Assembly: GCA_020793565.1 (NCBI GenBank)
Contig: DQIP01000225.1
Location: 1 to 40,509 of the forward strand
Direction of reading: 5' to 3'
Origin: Candidatus Methanovorans sp.
GTDB lineage: Archaea > Halobacteriota > Methanosarcinia > Methanosarcinales > Methanosarcinaceae
Length of the DNA: 40,509 nucleotides
Each line of letters opens with the position of its first letter. Positions within the stretch are counted from its first letter, which is position 1. The notes under the pieces were generated by a model. That model was not told where the DNA came from, ran no database searches, and saw nothing but the letters and a program-made list of their open reading frames with translations. Made by a program: the position numbers and the translations under genes. Positions 16,647-24,215 of the stretch are shown in pieces.

Positions 16647-17075
16647 TCAACAATGCTGTTCAAGGGCATCCATAAGTTCGCTAATATCGGTTGTAAGTGC
16701 ATCCACTGACACTTCTATCATAAGGTTTACAGTGCCCTCAGGGCCAAGTGTCCTGAAATCGGTTTTGAGCCCAAGCACTGGTTTTTTAATGGCAAATGCA
16801 TAACCAAGTTCCCATGCTGTGCCGGAATCAACATCACTGCCTCCATCAAGAACTGCTATGATGATGTCAGAATTGTCGATCGCTTCAAGATTTTGTCGGA
16901 AAATGTAGTTCTGTTTTTCCTGGTGCCGCATATCTGTAGTATCGTTGGAATCCTCCTGTGGCAGGAATACAGAGAAACCGCGTTCAACCATCTGATCGCG
17001 AATTTTGTTGTTAAATTCCCGTTCAGCCTCCGAGAATAGAGGTGCTGCAAGGTAAATTGTTTTTGTTGCGGTCAT
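16647..17075 (-). CDS. Nucleoside 2-deoxyribosyltransferase-like protein
   Basis: The 142-residue protein has the family pattern 'IYLAAPLFSEAEREFN' (base-binding start), 'DNSDIIIAVLDGGSDVDSGTAWELGYAFA' with the likely catalytic Glu in 'TAWELG' (about residue 98), and 'NLMIEVS' near the end. The family transfers deoxyribose between bases, or hydrolyses modified nucleotides (as in Rcl/DNPH1), in salvage or pool clean-up. Substrate not determined. It is a stand-alone gene on the minus strand, converging on the MFS gene. Confidence 0.85.
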   Translation of the reverse strand: MTATKTIYLAAPLFSEAEREFNNKIRDQMVERGFSVFLPQEDSNDTTDMRHQEKQNYIFRQNLEAIDNSDIIIAVLDGGSDVDSGTAWELGYAFAIKKPVLGLKTDFRTLGPEGTVNLMIEVSVDALTTDISELMDALEQHC

Positions 17076-17364
17076 TTTTTATGTCCCCATTGTGCTTGAT
17101 CCAAAGTATTTCCTGATATGGTGCTGTAACTTCATAAGGCTAATCCATGTGGGGTGAAAATAATGGTGTATTCTCACACATTACTCCACCATGCTCAACC
17201 GCACATGCCTGCGAATTCGAAATGTTTTTCTCAGGTCAGGTCGGCGATTAGATTTATTTGATATGTATTACCCGGCGTGGATTCAGTCATTTCCGGCTTT
17301 ATTTCCTTTTTTCAGGCATCTTGAGATCTTCCGGCATTGTTCTAATTTTCAAACATCCATATTT

Positions 17365-18565
17365 GGGTCGTGTCCCTTAGCAATTGACAACATTTAAATA
17401 GTTTAAATGTAGTTCCCTTTTTTGAGGAATATGAATGGATTTTGAACTGGATTTATCAGAATTTTGTTGTTTGAATGAAGATTGCCCTGATCACGGTAAG
17501 AAAGGTAAAGGAAATATACGAATCAAAGAGAGATACGGACCGAAAAATCGGGTTCTATTGAGGTGCAATACATGCACACGATGCTTCAGTGAAACCAGAG
17601 GTACAATCTTTTTTGGACTTAATACCCCGGATGAAGAAATACTTAGAACACTGGCAATGATACCTGAAAAAGGAAGCATACGTGGAACGGCAAGAGCCAC
17701 AGGATATGATAAAGATACTATATGCAGATGGCTTGACCTTGCAGGTGCACATTGCAAAGAAGTTACCGATTACTATTTTCAAGAGCTTGAATTTGGTCAG
17801 GTGCAAATAGATGAAATATGGTCATATATAAAAAAAAGGAAAAAAACGTGACTGATGACGATCCTGCTGAATGTGGTGATGTTTATACACTGACAACAAT
17901 GGAAAGTAATACAAAATTGTTTATCAGTCATCATGAAGGGAGAAGAAGTACAGATGATGCGACAGAATTGTTTAATGATTTCGAAAGTAAACGATCAAAT
18001 ACCACTCCAATCCCGCTGTTTACCTCAGATGATTGGGATCCCTTTAAAGCAGCACTTCTAAATGTTTACGGGAGTTTGGAACAGCCACCCTATTGTGGTA
18101 TTGGAAGAAAACCACTTCCTGTTTTGGTGCCACCTGAAGATTTGATGTATGCTCAGGTATGCAAAAAAGTCACGAGTGGACATGTTGATGAAATGCGTCG
18201 GCGTGTTGTTTTTGGAGATACCGAAGAAATATTAAGAATTTTTGAGGGAGATTCAGGTGGCTGTATTAACACATCATATATAGAACGAATCAATCTTACT
18301 ATTCGAAACTCTCTAGCGAGATTTATACGCAAGGGTATGAATTGTAGTAAAAGTGCCCTGATGCATTCAAGAGCAATAGACTTCTTTCAGGCATGGTATA
18401 ATTTTGTTAAGCCACATAAATCACTACGATTAATGATTAATTGTGGGAACAAAAAATGGTTGCAAAGGACACCAGCTATGGCTCAGAAAATAGCAGATCA
18501 TATTTGGACATTGAAAGAATTATTGACATTCAGAGCACCTGTTCAGTAACTAGGGGACACGACCC
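17365..18565. mobile_element. IS1-like insertion sequence, about 1.2 kb
   Basis: Terminal inverted repeats are visible: GGGTCGTGTCCCTTAG at 17365-17380 and, reverse-complemented, GGGTCGTGTCCCCTAG at 18550-18565 (15 of 16 match). The 1201-bp interior is filled by the two-frame transposase. Flanking bases (CCATATTT before, GGAATTTT after) show no convincing target-site duplication, so the element may be old or have been rearranged. The flank 17096-17364 shows no gene. Confidence 0.85.
17435..18549 (+). CDS. IS1-like transposase made by -1 frameshift (two ORFs)
   Basis: ORF A (17435-17851, 138 codons) has an N-terminal zinc finger (CCLNEDC...CNTCTRC) and an HTH ('GSIRGTARATGYDKDTICRWL', about 86-106; shown in part). 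It ends in the first catalytic segment QIDEIWSYI. ORF B (17818-18549) lies in the -1 frame and carries the rest of the DDE-type core: 'FTSDDW' and 'SYIERINLTIRNSLARF'. The overlap holds two A-runs (17830-17847, A8 and A7), as expected for programmed -1 slippage in IS1 elements. A single full-length product requires that shift. A plain frameshift mutation is possible but less likely with slippery runs exactly here. Confidence 0.85.
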
Positions 18566-18689
18566 GGAATTTTAAACCGCCATAAATGGGGGTTTTTACA
18601 CCGCCGTTGACAATTATATCCATATCATCAAACGTTGCAGTATAAATAACCACCAGACAAAATTGATTTCCGCTTTTTCTATTCTGCTA

Positions 18690-18745
18690 CAGAGGACACA
18701 GAATAGTTCCACTCTGTGTCCTCTGTGTTCTCTGTGTTCTCTGTG
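18690..18745. repeat. Family C repeat with perfect hairpin, copy C2
   Basis: CAGAGGACACAGA (18690-18702) and TCTGTGTCCTCTG (18713-18725) are perfect inverted arms around a 10-bp loop, followed by CTCTGTGTTCTCTGTG-type tandem words to 18745. It lies in the gap 18550-19012, which contains no gene; a minus-strand frame across it reads as the low-complexity 'HREHREHRGHR'. Confidence 0.85.
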
Positions 18746-18880
18746 GCTATCATTTTTCATTAGACACACCGTGATATCACTGAATTTTTGCAATGAACGA
18801 GGAAATGATTTCTGTCCACACATTAAAAGATTGCAACAATTGATGATATGGTTCAGGCAGTTCAAAATAATCAGTTGATA

Positions 18881-18982
18881 TTTCCATTGTGCAGATCTTA
18901 GGGGTAGATGAATCTTGATGCAAAGATTCATTTCCTTTGTATCGGAAGAATCTACCTTTATCTTTTACTCTGCAATGGAAAG
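18881..18982. repeat. Long imperfect inverted repeat upstream of the ATPase gene
   Basis: Nested complementary arms span 102 bp. The outer pair is TTTCCATTGTGCAGA (18881-18895) with TCTGCAATGGAAA (18970-18982, 2-base bulge). The middle pair is GGTAGAT with ATCTACC. The inner pair is ATGAATCTT (18908-18916) with AAGATTCAT (18923-18931) around a 6-base loop. It could be a MITE-like remnant or a structured upstream element; it ends just before the TATA-like sequence of the ATPase gene. Confidence 0.7.
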
Positions 18983-18987
18983 ATAAT

Positions 18988-18996
18988 TATATAATA
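18988..18996 (+). promoter_or_regulatory. TATA-like box for the ATPase gene
   Basis: TTATATAAT lies about 22-26 bp before ATG 19013/19016, the spacing expected for a leaderless or near-leaderless archaeal transcript. Confidence 0.45.
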
Positions 18997-19012
18997 CACC
19001 CCCTATAATGGA

Positions 19013-20389
19013 ATGATGCTAGAAGAGATAATAATACAGAACGCCTGGTGGAAGACCAAACATATCAGCGAATCCAGGCTGGGTACGGTTGTCAGGCAGG
19101 ATTTTGAATATCTTATAGAAGAACTTGCAAGCAAAAAGATAACATGCCTGTTAGGACCAAGGCGTGCCGGAAAAACAACCTTGATGTACGAGATGATCGA
19201 CCATTTACTCAATCGTGGTGTGAATGAACGGAATATATTGTTCATATCCTTTGACAATCCGAAGATCAGGCTGAGATTGCAAAACGAATTTAGCGAAATG
19301 CTGATGGAATATTCCAGCATGATGGTCAGGGAACCTATAGATAGCCTGACGGACACGGTGTATATTTTTCTGGATGAGATACATAAGCTTGAAGATTGGG
19401 GAAATATCATCAAATACTGGCAGGATATGGGGCTGAAGATCAAGTTCATTGTTTCAGGTTCTTCGTCGCTTCGGATCTTAAAAGGCAGCGGGGAGAGTTT
19501 ACTTGGGCGGATTTGCTTTCACCTGATCTTACCATTAACGTTTTCGGAAATTACCGGCAGGCAGGTAGATGCAGATATCCATAATTTCGATGAGATCAAA
19601 AAAGCACATGACAATCTGATCCTGGAAAAGCAGGATCTGCTCATAAAACTGGATGATTATATCCGCAAAGGCGGTTTCCCTGAAGTTTTTGACATGGATG
19701 ATACTGAAAGTGTGTATGATGTTTTGAAGCTTTACAAAACGCTAACAATAAACAGGGATATTCTGGATATGAAGGGTATCAAGGAGCCAAGGATCTTAAG
19801 CGACCTGACAGACCTGCTTTCGGATTTTATGTCCCAGAGGATGAACTATTCAGCATTTGCAGAAATTCTCGGTATAAAGGTGGACACTGTTAAAAATTAC
19901 ATTTCGTATCTTGAAGAATGCTTCCTTGTTTATACTGCCTACATGTATTCAAAGAAACAGGTAATATCAACACGAAAGGAAAAGAAGCTGTTCTTTATTG
20001 ATTGCGGTCTTCGTAACTCCCTGGTTTTAAAAGAGATCAACGAACTCGAAAAAACAAAGATCGTGGAAAACCTTGTTTTTTCCCATGTGCTCTCCCTGAA
20101 AAAGAAGGAGATGTTCCCTAAAATATTCTACTGGCAGGATAAAGCCAAAAATGAGGTGGATATTGTGTTCACTTCAAATAACAGGACAGTTCCCATAGAA
20201 GTCAAGTACACGAACGACATCGAGAAAAACGACCTCAAAGGCCTGGTGAAATTTTGTGAAACTTTTGAAACGCCGGGCATTGTTGTGACAAAAGACCTGT
20301 TGAAAAAGGATGATGATATTATTTATATTCCGGTATGGTTATTTTTGTTGATGACGAAAGGAGTTTCGAAAAGATTGGATGGGGTGTGA
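19013..20389 (+). CDS. AAA-family ATPase with DUF4143 C-terminal domain
   Basis: A 458-residue protein of the archaeal/bacterial AAA_14 + DUF4143 type. Walker A 'GPRRAGKTT' is at about residues 48-56, Walker B 'YIFLDEIHK' at about 121-129 and sensor-like 'FIVSGSSS' at about 147. A winged-helix-like part ('YSAFAEILGIKVDTVKNYISYLE') precedes the C-terminal PD-(D/E)xK-like 'EVDIVF' and 'VPIEVKY'. Such genes are widespread and often mobile in archaea; their cellular role is unknown. Start ATG 19013 or 19016. It stands alone among repeats, just after an IS element and a long inverted repeat. Confidence 0.88.
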   Translation: MMLEEIIIQNAWWKTKHISESRLGTVVRQDFEYLIEELASKKITCLLGPRRAGKTTLMYEMIDHLLNRGVNERNILFISFDNPKIRLRLQNEFSEMLMEYSSMMVREPIDSLTDTVYIFLDEIHKLEDWGNIIKYWQDMGLKIKFIVSGSSSLRILKGSGESLLGRICFHLILPLTFSEITGRQVDADIHNFDEIKKAHDNLILEKQDLLIKLDDYIRKGGFPEVFDMDDTESVYDVLKLYKTLTINRDILDMKGIKEPRILSDLTDLLSDFMSQRMNYSAFAEILGIKVDTVKNYISYLEECFLVYTAYMYSKKQVISTRKEKKLFFIDCGLRNSLVLKEINELEKTKIVENLVFSHVLSLKKKEMFPKIFYWQDKAKNEVDIVFTSNNRTVPIEVKYTNDIEKNDLKGLVKFCETFETPGIVVTKDLLKKDDDIIYIPVWLFLLMTKGVSKRLDGV

Positions 20390-20491
20390 GGTGAAATCAT
20401 ATGGGCGAGGGTGACCGGATCTGGACTATCGGGGCATGCAAAGACGCTATGCAGGTCTTGTAATTAATAGATCTCCCGTATGTGTTCAGCT

Positions 20492-20566
20492 GGTTACGAT
20501 AAAATGTCGATGCACAGCCAAAATTACTAGACCCCACGCAGCAACCCGCCGCAGGCGGCGGATTCC
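20492..20566 (+). repeat. Family A repeat, copy A4
   Basis: The segment running from GGTTACGATAAAATGTCGAT to the palindrome CCGCCGCAGGCGGCGG matches copy A8 (40425-40499) and the reverse complement of A6 (27851-27909). It lies in the 388-bp gap after the ATPase gene (20390-20777), where A5 is the only other structure I see. Confidence 0.8.
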
Positions 20567-20704
20567 AATCAGTATAAAAATGTCTATATCGGTCAGACAA
20601 ACCCGAATATTTTTAATAATATCAGAATGTGAAAAACGCTATGCTGCGATATTCTACATTTATTTTATAAGTTGAAATGCTGCGAAAAAACTTATGTCGT
20701 TCGC

Positions 20705-20757
20705 GTCAGTGGTGTGGGAATCCGCCGCCTGCGGCGGATTGCATCGGCGTCAAAAAT
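20705..20757 (-). repeat. Family A repeat, copy A5
   Basis: It contains AGTGGTGTGGGAATCCGCCG, the palindrome CCGCCGCCTGCGGCGG and ATCGGCGTCAAAA. It is inverted relative to A4, so A4 and A5 face each other across about 140 bp. Confidence 0.8.
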
Positions 20758-20777
20758 CGCTAAATAAATACCACTTT

Positions 20778-21077
20778 TCATTTAAAACCTATGTATCTTT
20801 TCATGAATCCGGATTTTTCATAAAATTCAGCAAGGCTGTCACAGTTAAAATTATCTATCATGGTGATAAATCCACCAAATTTGTACCGCCTCCAGCACTT
20901 TGTTCCATCGATGAACACGGGATTGTCACCAAAGTCTCCCATACTGTCAAATTGCGTGGTCCCTCCATTCGAATTAACGGCAGAAGATTCACATTTACGA
21001 CATACAATGTTTGGATAATTTTTAGCGAAATCCGGATTATCCATCTCCTTACCACAAAAACTACATTTCACTTGCAT
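20778..21077 (-). CDS. Small zinc-ribbon protein of unknown function
   Basis: A 99-residue protein with an N-terminal zinc ribbon: CSFC at residues 5-8 and CRKC at about 26-29. It is followed by 'GDNPVFIDGTKCWRRYKFGGFITMIDNF' (motif 'FIDGTKCWRRYKFGG') and a short acidic/aromatic end. I recall similar conserved hypothetical proteins in other prokaryotes but know no function. The internal composition and motif conservation argue that it is real. It is followed on the same strand by nothing but repeats; upstream is the GIY-YIG gene end. Confidence 0.75.
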   Translation of the reverse strand: MQVKCSFCGKEMDNPDFAKNYPNIVCRKCESSAVNSNGGTTQFDSMGDFGDNPVFIDGTKCWRRYKFGGFITMIDNFNCDSLAEFYEKSGFMKRYIGFK

Positions 21078-21122
21078 TTCAACACCACGCCGATATAATC
21101 AAAAAACACCCTTGATTATTTT

Positions 21123-21581
21123 TTAATGAGTATCAAAGTCATTAAATGTATTGAATTGAACTGAAACATAAACTTCAAAAATAGTCTGAATAATTGGATC
21201 ATCAATTTCAATAACCTTTATCGACATTTTTGAAACTCTTTCTTTAGTTTCTGTATATAGGCTCGAAAAAGCTGAATCATTTTCAAGATGTGCACGAGTC
21301 TTATTATTAACATCCATACCATTTTTAATAGCATCTTCTTTTGCTAAATTGAAAGCAAATGTGGCACTGGTGTGGGTTGAACTTGGACGACTGTGTTCTT
21401 GAAGTCGCTCTTTAATCCGATTGGATCGTCCTACATATACCGGGCATTTCTTTTCATAAAAAACATATATTCCTTTTTGGGGAAGAGTGCCCAAAGTATC
21501 TCGGTTTTTTGATGGAGAATTCTTAAGTTGTTCCAGTAGATTTGGAAGTTTGTCAATTATTTCCTCGAATTTATCTTTCAT
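21123..21581 (-). CDS. GIY-YIG domain nuclease-like protein
   Basis: A 152-residue protein with a GIY-YIG nuclease core: 'GIYVFYEKKCPVYVGRS' (GIY...YVG, about residues 37-53) and 'RIKERLQEH' with the conserved Arg. The later 'IIQTIFEVYVSVQF' supplies a candidate catalytic Glu. An N-terminal helical region (1-30) precedes the domain. Stand-alone GIY-YIG proteins occur as mobile-element or repair nucleases; this one has no partner gene that reveals its job. The ATG at 21581 is supported by a downstream frame without internal stops. Confidence 0.8.
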   Translation of the reverse strand: MKDKFEEIIDKLPNLLEQLKNSPSKNRDTLGTLPQKGIYVFYEKKCPVYVGRSNRIKERLQEHSRPSSTHTSATFAFNLAKEDAIKNGMDVNNKTRAHLENDSAFSSLYTETKERVSKMSIKVIEIDDPIIQTIFEVYVSVQFNTFNDFDTH

Positions 21582-21657
21582 ATTGAATCAATATTTTCAC
21601 AATATTATTTAAGAGTAACTACTTTGTTTGGATTTTTTTCACCATAAAAACGGCATT

Positions 21658-21903
21658 TCAACACCATGCCGACAGAACCCCAGAAACACCCCACAATCCA
21701 ATGACCCCTATTTCCCTCAATTCAAAAAAACAATCCGCACACGCCCTAACATCAACAGCAGCATCATGCGCCTCATCAAAATAGAGGTGGTTGAACGCGC
21801 CAGGTTTTATGAACAGTTTAACAATATAGGTCACAAAACTCCAAAGCATCGGGTTTACTAAAAGAATCTCTCGCCATTGATATATACAATTGCACCAAAT
21901 GTA
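21658..21903 (-). pseudogene. Remnant of a DnaQ/RNase T-like 3'-5' exonuclease
   Basis: The open frame reads '...FNHLYFDEAHDAAVDVRACADCF' and 'FELREIGVI', which resembles the exonuclease III motif (HxAxxD) and C-terminus of DEDD-family 3'-5' exonucleases. The upstream Exo I and II motifs are missing, and a stop lies at about 21904. This is a 3' fragment left after decay or insertion of the toxin-antitoxin genes next to it. Confidence 0.5.
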
Positions 21904-21908
21904 TTAAC

Positions 21909-22214
21909 ATGGAAACCGTAACCACCCGTCTCTCAGAAAACGAAATATCAAAACTCGACTGGCTGGCACAGATACATCACACCAGCAGGTCCCAAATATT
22001 GCGAACGGTCATTGACGATGGGGTTAAAGAAGAACTGATCGAGGAGTCCCTGCGTCTCTACCAGAACAAAGAGATCACTTTATGGAGAGCAGCAGAGCTT
22101 GCAGGGATCAGCTTATCTAAAATGATGAGTGAAGCTAACCAGCGCAGGATCCCTCACCAGTATTCAGTAGATGACCTCTTGCATGATATCGATGTACTGG
22201 AGCGCATGGAATGA
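21909..22214 (+). CDS. Antitoxin, ribbon-helix-helix / UPF0175 type
   Basis: The 101-residue protein starts with a ribbon-helix-helix DNA-binding segment ('VTTRLSENEISKLDWLAQIHHTSRSQILRTVI', motif about residues 3-35, cited in part). It continues with the UPF0175 pattern 'YQNKEITLWRAAELAGISLSKMM'. Such proteins serve as antitoxins that bind their own promoter. Its stop overlaps the start of the toxin gene by 4 bp (ATGA). A TATA-like ATATATAC sits about 25 bp before the ATG at 21909, compatible with a leaderless message. Confidence 0.85.
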   Translation: METVTTRLSENEISKLDWLAQIHHTSRSQILRTVIDDGVKEELIEESLRLYQNKEITLWRAAELAGISLSKMMSEANQRRIPHQYSVDDLLHDIDVLERME

Positions 22215-22720
22215 AATACCTCATAGTCAATGCATCTCCTGTTATTTTGCTTGGCAAGATCGGTAGATTGGACATGCTCAAAATGTTTGATCGAAAAGCC
22301 ATGGTGCCGCTACGGGTGGTCAGGGAAGTAAACAGGAAAAATACACCTGAAGCACTGGCACTAAAAACCGCAACAAGTAACTGGCTGGAAGTTTTTGACG
22401 ATGTGGCAAACGCTTCGATCATCTCTTCTATAATAGGTGAGGACGTCTCACGCGGTGAGGTTGATGTGATCGCCAAAGCGCAGCAGCTTATACACGATGG
22501 ACATGACGTTGTAGTAGTCCTGGATGACCTGCCGGCACGGCAGGGAGCAGAGGCGCTTTCCATTCCGGTAACCGGAACACTGGGAGTAGTGATACATGGG
22601 GTACGGTCTGGTTTTTTGACATCCGCACAGGGGATCGAAATTGTCAATAGTCTCTTATCGATAGGTGCCAGATTGGATCCACTTCTGGTTAGAAAGGTTA
22701 TCGAACTGATCAGTTTATGA
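22211..22720 (+). CDS. DUF3368 toxin, PIN-domain-like nuclease
   Basis: A 169-residue DUF3368 protein, the usual partner of UPF0175 antitoxins and thought to be an RNA-cutting PIN-fold toxin. The pattern 'IVNASPVILLGKIGRLDML' is at residues 5-23, 'RGEVDVIAKAQ' is in the middle and 'VVLDDLPARQGAEALSIPVTG' is around 113-133 (shown as motif). The first acidic site of the PIN fold is Asn here rather than Asp; Asn also occurs in other DUF3368 members as I recall them. The gene overlaps its antitoxin by ATGA and ends before a strong hairpin. Confidence 0.85.
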   Translation: MKYLIVNASPVILLGKIGRLDMLKMFDRKAMVPLRVVREVNRKNTPEALALKTATSNWLEVFDDVANASIISSIIGEDVSRGEVDVIAKAQQLIHDGHDVVVVLDDLPARQGAEALSIPVTGTLGVVIHGVRSGFLTSAQGIEIVNSLLSIGARLDPLLVRKVIELISL

Positions 22721-22751
22721 TTTTAATATATTCGGGATAAATGAATCGTGG

Positions 22752-22784
22752 CAAGTAAATGCTCCTTCCAGTCGCATTTACTTG
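22752..22784 (+). terminator. Hairpin after the toxin gene
   Basis: CAAGTAAATGC (22752-22762) pairs perfectly with GCATTTACTTG (22774-22784) around an 11-base loop. A second hairpin, CATAATCT / AGATTATG (22790-22808), follows; its arms resemble the AT palindrome of family B. No long T-run follows, so termination is plausible but not proven. Confidence 0.5.
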
Positions 22785-22803
22785 GAGTACATAATCTCAT
22801 AGA

Positions 22804-24120
22804 TTATGCACAGCAAAAAACATTCACCGCAAAGAACACCCACCTCCTACGGAGTTGAGTGCCTGCTACGCCTATGGGGCGTGCAGGTCGCGTAGGGTCC
22901 TTATTTTTCTCTGCGTGTCTTGCGGTTTTCCGAACCATCCCGGAAGATAATAAAAAGTCTCTAAGTTGTTTGTTCTGATCGTTAAGAAGCAGTATTTGAC
23001 GAAGGACTGGTGCAGTCATGTCTTCAAAGATATCTAACAGGGTCTCTGTCGGCTTCAAGAAAACCATGTGATTCAATGATGAGCTTGCATGAAAAATAGT
23101 AGTCCCCTTCGCAAATCTTTCTACTGTCGATTGAATAGCATCCGATTGGAGTAGTTCGTAGATGAACGACCAGTCGATGCCGCATTCTTCTTTGAGAACG
23201 ATTTTGCGAATTCCGCTTGAGAATGCTCCCTTCATACCAAGGCTGACTAAACCTGGTGTCCCATCCATAGTGATAGCCACATCATCGGGTTTCAGCAGTT
23301 TCCCTTTTGCAAATATAACGTCAATATGGATGTTGGAAGATCGACTTCCAAAATCGCCGACTCGTAGAAAAGGGACTCGCCCTTCATCAGGGGCTGTCAT
23401 GTAGTTCTTGCTTCCAGGTTCTACTCCTCTAACAAATTCGAGGTGTGAGATGACATTCTCCCTCTCCCATCCCTTCGGCACACCAACAGTTATGCTAACA
23501 TGTTCGTGACCGGGGAAGCGGAGGTGGACGAACCACTCTCTGTAGAGCAGCCGCGCCGCCTGCTCCAGCAACTGAATCCGCCGCTGGTTATTTTCGATGA
23601 GGTCATCGTAGACGGAGAGGATTGAAACAATGTCTTCCTGCTTCTGTTTAGGAATGATGGGAATCTTGATTCTACCGATAATCTTTGTGTTTAGGTTTAG
23701 CATTGTCGTGCCAACAGCATTTCGCTCCAACCATTCAACGATGTGCCTTAGACTGAGATAGTAGTAGAGGAACTTGGCCCCTAGTGCTTCTTCAGGTGGT
23801 TCAATTTTGACGCAACCTGTTCCACAGAGAAAGCCTGCCTGCTCCTTATCGATGTATGCGCACTTGCTAATCTCACCTCGCCTGGAAAATACGATAGAAC
23901 CAGATTTAATATAGTGACGCGATAGCGTTTGTGCCTTTATTTCAGGTACTCGGGCGATACCGTTTTCATCAATCCGTCCACCTCGGATGTCCTTCGGCAT
24001 CACGACGGGGACACCATCTTTTGAATAGTCACTTTGGTGTAGTTGTGAACTGAAGGGGCCAGTCTGTATGAGACCACCATGTGCCTCAAACAATTCTCTA
24101 AGAGTCGTGATTTCCGTCAT
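22804..24120 (-). CDS. hsdS: Type I restriction-modification specificity subunit HsdS, altered C-terminus
   Basis: HsdS sets the DNA target of a type I methylase/restriction enzyme. Two target-recognition domains alternate with helical spacers: 'FLYYYLSLRHIVEWLERNAVGTTMLNLN' region, 'PIIPKQKQEDIVSILSVYDDLIENNQRRI', then 'LYREWFVHLRFPGH' and the second domain ending in 'ILLLNDQNKQLRDFLL'. The normal end ('LLLPRLISGEI'-like) is replaced by about 40 basic, Arg-rich residues translated from the family C repeat. The start ATG 24120 has a GGAGGT site; a TTG at 24135 is less likely. ATG 24120 overlaps the mini-ORF stop. 438 residues. Confidence 0.88.
   Translation of the reverse strand: MTEITTLRELFEAHGGLIQTGPFSSQLHQSDYSKDGVPVVMPKDIRGGRIDENGIARVPEIKAQTLSRHYIKSGSIVFSRRGEISKCAYIDKEQAGFLCGTGCVKIEPPEEALGAKFLYYYLSLRHIVEWLERNAVGTTMLNLNTKIIGRIKIPIIPKQKQEDIVSILSVYDDLIENNQRRIQLLEQAARLLYREWFVHLRFPGHEHVSITVGVPKGWERENVISHLEFVRGVEPGSKNYMTAPDEGRVPFLRVGDFGSRSSNIHIDVIFAKGKLLKPDDVAITMDGTPGLVSLGMKGAFSSGIRKIVLKEECGIDWSFIYELLQSDAIQSTVERFAKGTTIFHASSSLNHMVFLKPTETLLDIFEDMTAPVLRQILLLNDQNKQLRDFLLSSGMVRKTARHAEKNKDPTRPARPIGVAGTQLRRRWVFFAVNVFCCA
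22826..22926. repeat. Family C repeat, copy C3, inside the hsdS 3' end
   Basis: ACCGCAAAGA (22826-22835) and TCTTGCGGT (22918-22926) are near-inverted ends around CTCTGCGTGTC and an internal GC-rich hairpin region (22861-22899). The last 40 codons of hsdS are read from this sequence. Confidence 0.7.
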
Positions 24121-24215
24121 ACATCCACCTCCCAAAAATTAATCTTGATAGCCACCGCCAGCACCGCCGCCTCAACATTGAAACCTTCCATCCCCATGTA
24201 GATGTCGCAGATCAT
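24117..24215 (-). CDS. 32-residue ORF, duplicate of the HsdM C-terminal tail
   Basis: ATG 24215 overlaps the DUF1016 stop (ATGA), and its TGA (24117-24119) overlaps the hsdS start (ATGA). The peptide, containing 'FNVEAAVLAVAIKINFWEVDV' (residues 12-32, one residue over by count of motif use elsewhere), aligns with the hsdM tail 'LNVEAIRLAATIKNNFEEL'. The DNA aligns with 25338-25430 with many substitutions. It is the leftover 3' end of a second hsdM gene, now a free, translationally coupled mini-ORF. Whether the peptide does anything is unknown. Confidence 0.65.
   Translation of the reverse strand: MICDIYMGMEGFNVEAAVLAVAIKINFWEVDV

Noticed and set aside
16644-16649. TGATCA shared by the MFS and deoxyribosyltransferase-like stops as a regulatory palindrome
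   Set aside because: Two abutting TGA stop codons on opposite strands create this palindrome automatically.
17357-18573. Target-site duplication of the IS1-like element
   Set aside because: The 8-9 bases on each side (CCATATTT and GGAATTTT) do not match well enough to call a duplication.
18614-18931. Minus-strand ORF with 'HREHREHRGHR'
   Set aside because: It is a translation of the family C repeat; no start signal or conserved domain.
22211-22720. Catalytically dead toxin because of Asn instead of Asp at the first PIN site
   Set aside because: Asn at this place also occurs, as I recall, in other DUF3368 proteins, so loss of activity cannot be claimed.
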